Below the pieces are notes generated by a model. That model was given only the letters and a program-made list of their open reading frames with translations. It was not told the origin of the DNA and did not search any database. A stretch of 64,000 nt of DNA from Alphaproteobacteria bacterium (GTDB lineage: Bacteria > Pseudomonadota > Alphaproteobacteria > Caulobacterales > Maricaulaceae), in the NCBI GenBank assembly GCA_024742735.1, contig JANSXV010000003.1:457823-521822 (forward strand), read 5' to 3'. Shown here one piece after another: positions 55,301-61,400 of this stretch (the first letter of the stretch is position 1; each line of letters opens with the position of its first letter). Position numbers and translations under genes: made by a program.

Positions 55301-57890
55301 GACGCAGCGCATCAAGGCTTTCAGGATTACGCAGGGTGGTGACGTCGCCGACATCCCCGCCTTCCACGATGGCGCGCACCATGCGGCGCATGTACTTGCC
55401 CGAGCGCGTCTCGGGAAATTCCGGCACCTCCAGGAAGTCCGACGGCGCGGCCACGGCGCCTTTCTCGGTGCGCACCAGATCGGTGAGCCGGCGCTTGTCG
55501 TCCAGGGTCAGTTTCGCGCCCGGCGCCGGGGTCACGAAGGCCACCGGCGTCACGCCCTTCTCCCGGTGAGGGGCGCCGATGACCAGCACATTGCCGACCG
55601 GCGAATTGGGATCCAGCGCCTTGTCGCGCAGGATCGCGCCCTCGATCTCCTCGGTGCCGATGCGATGGCCGGAGACGTTGATCACGTCGTCGGACCGTCC
55701 GTGTAAGGAGAATGAGCCGTCATCATGGCGCTTGGCGAAGTCGCCCTGGGTGTAGGCCCAGGCACCTTTCCAGCGCCGCCAGTAGGTGTCGCCATAGCGC
55801 CCGGCATCGCCCTTCCAGCCCGGCTTCACCCGAACGCCGGGGCCTGCGGTCTCGATCTGGAAATGATCGGTATCGCCCCAGATGGTGCGCGCCAGATAGG
55901 GATAGGGCAGGGCGATGACGATCTCGCCCTTCTCGCCGGCCTCCGCCCGCCGCCAGGGCGCGCCGCCGTCTTCGGTCCGTGTCAGGATTTTCGCACCTGC
56001 GTCACCGCCGACCTCCGCGTCCTCCACCCAGACATCGCCCAGGATCCAGGGCAACGGATAGGTGTGGGCGTCCGCCCTCAGCTCGAAATCGGCATTGCCG
56101 TAGAAATGGGTCCAGACGATCCCGCCATGCTCGGTCGCCCAATAGGAATTGATGTACCAGGGAACGACATGCTCCATGGCGAAGGCCTGGACCGGGGGGC
56201 TCACCGGCTCGGCGCAGAAGGTCGCCACGCGCAAGGAGGACATGTCGTATTGCTGCATGTCGGAAAGGTTTTCCGGGTCCGACATGATGGACTTCAGGAA
56301 AGTCACCCCGGCCTTGAAGATGTCGACTTGATAGCGCTCGATGATCGAGGCGAAGCGCCCGGCATGGGGGAAGACCGGCGAGCCCTCCGCGATCACCGTC
56401 GTCACCCGCGTCAGCAGCGACGCCGCGATCAGATAGGACTGACCCGTGATCCATCCCGGATCGGCGACCACGTACATGACGTCGCCGGGCCTGGCGTCGA
56501 AGGACACCGCCATGGTCGACGCGATCCCGGCGGTGTAGCCGCCATGGACATGGACCACGCCCTTGGGCTTACCCGTCGAGCCGGAGGTGTAGATGATGAA
56601 GTTGGGATACTCCGCGTCCACCGGCAGAGGCGGGCAGGACGCCCAGATGGCGCGCACGAAGTCGGTATCGCACAGCGCCAGCAGGGCTGCTTCGTCCGCG
56701 ACGTCGAACCCGGCCTTGCGCGCCGCCTGAAGGATTTCCTCCAGAGCCGCACCGGTCAGCTCATCGCTCCACCGGTCGCGCGACGGCGTCCAGTTCAGCT
56801 CGGCCTGGCCGGTATGCTTGGCGACGATCACCGTGTCGGCGCGCGGGGGCGAATCCACCAGGGCCGCGGCCGCCGCGATGCGCAGGCGGGCGGACTGTTC
56901 GGCGCTGATGGAGCCGGTCTGACCGATTTCGTTGAGCGCCCGGCCCACGCCGCGCATGACGTCGGAGCGCTCCACGGTCACTTCACCGGCGAGCGTGTCG
57001 TCCACGGCGGCCTTGATCTTGGCGATATCCCCGTCGTCGAGCCCCAGCTCGGGATCGGCGAGCGTGTCGTCGAGAATGGATTTCGCCACCGAGACCGCGA
57101 TGAAATTGTCCAGCGCTGGATCGGTATAGTTCGGCTTGAACGGAACGAGCTGGGCGTTGCGATAGCTGCCGTCGGCGGTGACCACCACCCGCGCGCCGGC
57201 GTCGGCGATACGGTCTGACAGCGTCTTGTCGGAGAACCCGCCGAAGACCGGCGTGTAGATGATCCCCAGCCGCTTGGCCGCTTCGGTCCAGTAGATCTGC
57301 TCGGGGATGTTGGGCATGTTCAGCGCGATGCGGTCGCCGGCCTTCAGGCCCAGGCCTTTGAGCGCCAGGGCGCATTTCGCGCTTTCCAGCAGCAACTGCT
57401 TGCGGCTGACCTCATAGGCGTCCACAGGCCCGCCGCGCCCGTCATTGCTGGACATGTTCCAGCGGTCGCCCTCGAAGATCAGCGCAGCCTCATCCCCGGC
57501 GCCGGCCAGAACATGGCGGTCGACTTCGTTGAAGGCGGCGTTGGTCAGCCCGCCTTCAAACCAGCGGAAGACCGGCGCGGCGTCGTCATTGAGCGCCCGG
57601 TCCCACGGGGCGAAGTCTTCGCCCAGATCGAGCCTCACCGCTTCGACCGTCCTGGCGTCCCAGCCTGTCCAGGCGCCGGCCTCGTCATCGAAGGCCGCCC
57701 AGACCCCGGCCCCGCCCTGGTCAGGCAGCAGCCAGTGGATCGCGCGCTTGGCCCGTCCACCATGGAAGGCGCCGGGATCAGCCTGGCAGGCCTCGCGCAT
57801 TTCGCGCCAGCGGGCCTGGTCGGAAATCGGATTGCTTTGAGCCGTGACACGCGACGCCACGCCGTCGCCTGCGGGTTTCAGTCCAGCCAT
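52365..57890 (-). CDS. pcs: Propionyl-CoA synthase, trifunctional
   Basis: The 1841-residue product has the three fused domains of propionyl-CoA synthase (about 1820 residues in Chloroflexus). (i) Acyl-CoA synthetase, about 1-890: IYTSGSTGKPKGVVHVHGGY near 433 and the acyl-transfer Lys832 in RSGKYMRR. (ii) Enoyl-CoA hydratase, about 899-1240: GLALGGGMEFALAC with Glu1002 and QPEINLRLLPG with Glu1022. (iii) Crotonyl-CoA carboxylase/reductase-like MDR enoyl reductase, about 1265-1841: SEVNFNDNWALTGIPVSPF. Together they turn 3-hydroxypropionate, CoA, ATP and NADPH into propionyl-CoA via acryloyl-CoA held inside the enzyme. It is first gene of a pcs-mcr operon. GGGGAG lies upstream of the ATG. Confidence 0.95.
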   Translation of the reverse strand: MAGLKPAGDGVASRVTAQSNPISDQARWREMREACQADPGAFHGGRAKRAIHWLLPDQGGAGVWAAFDDEAGAWTGWDARTVEAVRLDLGEDFAPWDRALNDDAAPVFRWFEGGLTNAAFNEVDRHVLAGAGDEAALIFEGDRWNMSSNDGRGGPVDAYEVSRKQLLLESAKCALALKGLGLKAGDRIALNMPNIPEQIYWTEAAKRLGIIYTPVFGGFSDKTLSDRIADAGARVVVTADGSYRNAQLVPFKPNYTDPALDNFIAVSVAKSILDDTLADPELGLDDGDIAKIKAAVDDTLAGEVTVERSDVMRGVGRALNEIGQTGSISAEQSARLRIAAAAALVDSPPRADTVIVAKHTGQAELNWTPSRDRWSDELTGAALEEILQAARKAGFDVADEAALLALCDTDFVRAIWASCPPLPVDAEYPNFIIYTSGSTGKPKGVVHVHGGYTAGIASTMAVSFDARPGDVMYVVADPGWITGQSYLIAASLLTRVTTVIAEGSPVFPHAGRFASIIERYQVDIFKAGVTFLKSIMSDPENLSDMQQYDMSSLRVATFCAEPVSPPVQAFAMEHVVPWYINSYWATEHGGIVWTHFYGNADFELRADAHTYPLPWILGDVWVEDAEVGGDAGAKILTRTEDGGAPWRRAEAGEKGEIVIALPYPYLARTIWGDTDHFQIETAGPGVRVKPGWKGDAGRYGDTYWRRWKGAWAYTQGDFAKRHDDGSFSLHGRSDDVINVSGHRIGTEEIEGAILRDKALDPNSPVGNVLVIGAPHREKGVTPVAFVTPAPGAKLTLDDKRRLTDLVRTEKGAVAAPSDFLEVPEFPETRSGKYMRRMVRAIVEGGDVGDVTTLRNPESLDALRQVVEAWRKRQDFADEQKLFERYRYFLVQYNAAARGKRVATVMVNNPPVNALNERAIDELATIVEHLSRKDDVAAVVFTGSGSSSFVAGADIRQMLEEVNTVSEAMALPSNAQLAFSRIERMNKPCIAAIQGLALGGGMEFALACHYRLAEPFARFGQPEINLRLLPGYGGTQRLPRLLADRDGERGLTRALEMILGGRNIDAEDALAFGAIDAMAGGPDDVLSLAHAAVRDFIRDGEASAVGKAFAERREAVKRWEQAGAADLDAAVNDDFVRRIVKQLVWAGRDKAGERALDAIRTGWSQGISAGLKREAQVFAEAIIDPDGGKTGIRLFMDKQAPPLPVRRDGVWIYSEHEARKQALIEEGDLLPVGAPFYPGVTPIPPWQLAFGVARDPDTGAPRFGPPKTHEKELVVPVRKPDPNEALVYMLTSEVNFNDNWALTGIPVSPFDYHDEDVQITGSGGLALIAALGTEAKAEGRLKVGDLVNVYSGTNDLLSPAVGDDPMYAGFSIQGYETKTGSHAQFLNVQAPQLHKPPADLTLEQAGAYTLNLGTITRCLFTTLEIQPGKTIFVEGSATGTGLDALKSSIRTGLAATGMVSSEERAGFIAEQGAVGAINRKDPAFADAFTPVPDDLEEAIAWERAGEPILQRYREMNDGKLADYVVSHAGERAFPRSFQLLAEGGKLAIYGASSGYHFSFMGKPGAASPEDMLAKAELRGGESVLLYYGAGTDELADPKGLEMIEAARLFKARIAVVAYTDSQREFLQSLGLEDAVEGVISIETLKRRFGEEFDWPLTLPRLPDSKTDTEAFKRGVRDYQTRTMKPFGSAVGKLLRSAGNPRGAPDLILERAAVDTLGVSSSLVKPFGGRIVYAEDMSAKRYTFYAPQVWTRQRRILMPTASILGTHLCNAHEVTVMNTMVAAGLLDVTEPTVVPWEGLPEAHQAMWDNTHSGATYVVNHALPVLGLRTRDELLEHWAAQLSV

Positions 57891-58458
57891 TGCACGCGTC
57901 TCCCCGGAGCCCGACGCTGCATGAATGCAGGTCGATGAGCGGTCGGCCCCTTGTCAGGAGCTTCTGGTCGGCGAGGGCGCTGGAAACCCTGTGAGCGGGA
58001 ACATAGGTCGGCCAGGGTGCGGCGTCCAGTCGCAGCCGGGTTTTCTGAAATGAGCCGGCCTCCTCAGGGATTTTCGGCGGGCCACCCGTGCATTGAACTC
58101 AAGGATCACAGTCTGTGCAGTTCCCAGAGCGCAGGCGCCAGGCGCCGGCGTCGGCGACGGCTCTCTCCACAGCGATATCGCCGGGGCATGCGTTGGACCT
58201 TCCGGCGCAGCGCGGCTCTTTCACTATGATGACAGCTCGTCATGCATGACCACGAAGACGCAGATCCTTACCGGGTCTTCGGCCGGATCAAGGTCGAGCC
58301 CGCCCCGGGCCGGTACCGGGCGAGAGGATCAGCATGCAGACGCGACTCGCGCCGCTTGCCGCTTGATCGGGGCCGAGGAGGCTTCGGCAGAGGCATTGAA
58401 CCTGGGAGTTTGATCCCGGATAGCGCCCCTAATCCAGGGCCACGGAGGCGAGCGGCGC
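57891..58458. other. 568-bp spacer upstream of pcs
   Basis: No convincing gene is seen. The spacer contains a perfect dyad at 57917-57930, a 12-bp palindrome GTCATGCATGAC at 58239-58250, and a weak plus-strand frame from 58242 that lacks a ribosome-binding site. The region is both the pcs-mcr promoter side and the 3' side of the autotransporter gene; no clear terminator is visible. Confidence 0.5.
57917..57930. promoter_or_regulatory. Perfect dyad upstream of pcs
   Basis: CTGCATGAATGCAG has six-base inverted arms around GA and lies 27 bp before the pcs ATG, a position suited to a repressor. The TGCAT half-site is related to, but not the same as, the TGCAA-type motif of the sugar promoters. 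Confidence 0.45.
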
Positions 58459-61400
58459 CTAGTGGGCGCCGCCGCCTGACCGCAATGCGCACGCGTCCTC
58501 CTCGTGTGCGAGCCCTGCAGCATTCTCATATCCGAGGCCTGCGGGGTTTCCGCAAAGGCCCGACACGCTCCCCGCGAGGCGGCCGCCCGATGCAGGACCG
58601 GAAGCGCCGAAGGGCACCCGGACTTCGAGGCGCAGGCTATTCGCTTCGAACTCGCCCAGGCCGAGCCCTGAGAAGGCGCTCTCCAGGCGGATGAGGGCGC
58701 CGTTGGACAGGCGCGAGGTGAGCCCGAAGCGGCTATCCGCCCTCAGAGTGTCCGCGCCCGCCAGGAGGCCTGACGCGGTGAGCAGGTCCGCACTCTGATA
58801 GTCCCACACGGCCCGCAGCGAACTGCTCAGCTCGATATAGGAACCGTGATCCCCCGTATTCCGCCAGACCAGTTCAGGTCCAGCGCGCAGGCGCCCGATC
58901 GCGATGGTCTGCGAGGGAATATCAAAGCCGAGCGCGTCCTGATAGCCGTCCTGCGTCTCCTCAAAGTGGGTCCACCCGATCTGGGGACGCAAACGCCACG
59001 GGCCGGAGCTCAGCTCGCCGGTGAGGGTCGCTCCCAGCATGAAGCGGTCGGTGCTGAAGCTGTCTTCGTAGAGGCCCAGCGGATTGACCTGATTGTCGGA
59101 GCGGCCATAGAGCGCGACCCCGTCCAGGATAAGCCCGTCATGGAGCCGCCAGACGGCATAGGGTCCGGCCATCCAGCCTTCACCCTCGATCCGGGCCGTA
59201 GCCACGCCGCCAGCTTCGATATGGATCTCTCCGCTGTCTTCATCGGCCCAGTCATACTGCCCCAGAAGCCCGATCAGCAGGTCGGGGCTGACACTGTAGT
59301 CGACGCCCAGCTGCACTACGCCGAAGTCGCTTTCGGCCTCGGCTCCCGCGCGGGAATCGCGCACCCCGCCGATCTCGGCTGCAACCCAGATATCCCAGTT
59401 CTCAGCGAACGGCCGTTCGGGATTGCGTCCCGGCGCTGCAGCAGCAGAGGCCAGTGAGGCGTTGCGCAGCCCCGCCAACGAGCTGGCGAACTCCATCTGA
59501 TAGCGGCCGGAGCCGTCGGCATTGGCCGACATCTGTCCGCGCGACGTGGTCCTGCGGTCTTCAAAGCGCAGTGACAGCTCGGGAGCCGCTTCGATGAGGC
59601 GGTCCGCCCGGCGGATCATGAAGTTGCGGATCGTTTGCTGGGTGGCCAGCACCACCTGCGCCTCATCGCGCCGGTTCTCGAACGTGCAGGTGATCGCCTC
59701 GCCCGGATCAAGATCAAGGGTCAGTGAACCGGTCGCGACATTGATCACGCTTCCTCCATCGACATCACCGGTGCAAGAGATGGACTCAAGGACCCATCCG
59801 GCCGGTGTCGCCTGAGACAAGGCATAGACGCCGAAGAGAAGATCATCGGCATTTGCGCTCGCCTGACCGCCCGAAGTCGTCAGAGATATCCCGTCGAAGG
59901 CGGCGATGTCGGAGGTGTAGGTGAACGTCGCCTCCCCCACAGGTCCACCGGGCGTGCGCACAACCAGGGTCGCGGAGCCGAAGCGCTCTTCGATCAGGAT
60001 CGTCACCGGGATCGCCAGTGACGTCCCCGTGCTGACCGCCGCAGTGGTGGCGGCCGACGAGGCGGATCCGGATCCGGATCCGAATGCAACCGTGACCACG
60101 CCCTGATACGTGCCCGGATCCAGCGCATCGACAGCACTGTTGGCGCGGATCGTGAGCGCCAGGGAGCTCAGCCCCGGAATGGAACCCGACGCCGGGTCGA
60201 CCGTGAGCCATGGCACGTCAGCGGAGGCGTTGAAGGTCAGGCTGTCCGATCCCGGGTTGGTCACGGTGGCCGTGCCCAGCACCGTTTCCGGATTCACCAC
60301 GGTGGACGCCACGGTGAGCGTCACCGAATTGGCCGTCGAGACCGCAGAGACGTCCTGGGTATCGGCCAGGGACAGATTGCCGGCCGCATCACGAGCGGCG
60401 CCGGCGGCCACCGCGACGGTGACGTCACCGAGCGTCGCCGGCGTGATCGTCGCGGAATAGCTGGCGCCCGAGCCGGTCAGCGCGCTCGCCGCGCCGTTGG
60501 TCACGGCAATGTCGGCCAGGGTGAAGTCGTTGACGGGCTCGGAGAAGGTGAAGTCCGCCGTGAACGGCCCCGTCACATCATTCGCCGGCAAGGAGATCGT
60601 CAGAGCCGGAGGCGTGAGGTCGACGCTCTGCGTGAGGACCTGAGAGGCCAGATTCACATTGCCCACGAGGTCTGCGGCGACGCCGGCCGGGACGCTGACG
60701 TCGACCGAACCGGCCGAGGTGGGCGTGATTTCCGCGACGAACGTGATTGAGTCATTGGTCGACAGCGCAGTGACCGACCCGTTCGCAACCTGAACATCGT
60801 TCAGAACGAAGCCCGTTACGGTCTCGCTGAACACGATGTCCACCTGGAACGGACCCGACACAGCCGTGGCGGCTGTCGTCGACAGTGCGACGCTCGGCGG
60901 AGTGACGTCTGCGGTCACCGAGAATTGCGGCGCGGCGAGGCTGAGATTGCCGGCCGCATCGCTGGCTGCGCCCGCCGCCATGTCGACGGTCACCGGGCCA
61001 TCGCCGGCCGGCGTCACGTCGACCGTGTAGTCAGTCGCTGAGACGGCCGTGAATCCGGCAGCGGCGCCGTTGGCCACGCTGAAGTCGGCCAGCGTCACAC
61101 CATTCACCGGCTCGGAGAAGACCGCAGACACCTGGAACAAACCGTTGACCGGGCCGGCGGGGCCGGACAGGGCGACCGAAGGCGGGATGGTGTCGGTGCT
61201 GAAGCTCACGCTCTCCTGGGCCGCAGCCGTATTGGCGTTGCCGGCCGCGTCCGTCACCACGCCTGCAGCCAGATCGAAGGTCGCGGTAAAGATCCCCGAC
61301 GCCGTCGGCGTGACGTCGAAGCCGAAGCTGTCATTCGTCGCAGCCGCTACGAGGTTGGACAGGGCCACGTTCGCGCTCGTCGTTACCGACGTCAGGGTGA

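Noticed and set aside
58242..58694. A 150-codon plus-strand frame starting MHDHEDADPYRVFGRIKVEP
   Set aside because: The first ~29 residues look protein-like, but there is no ribosome-binding site, the composition turns Arg/Gly-rich, and it runs into the autotransporter gene. A small frameshifted gene here cannot be excluded but is not supported.
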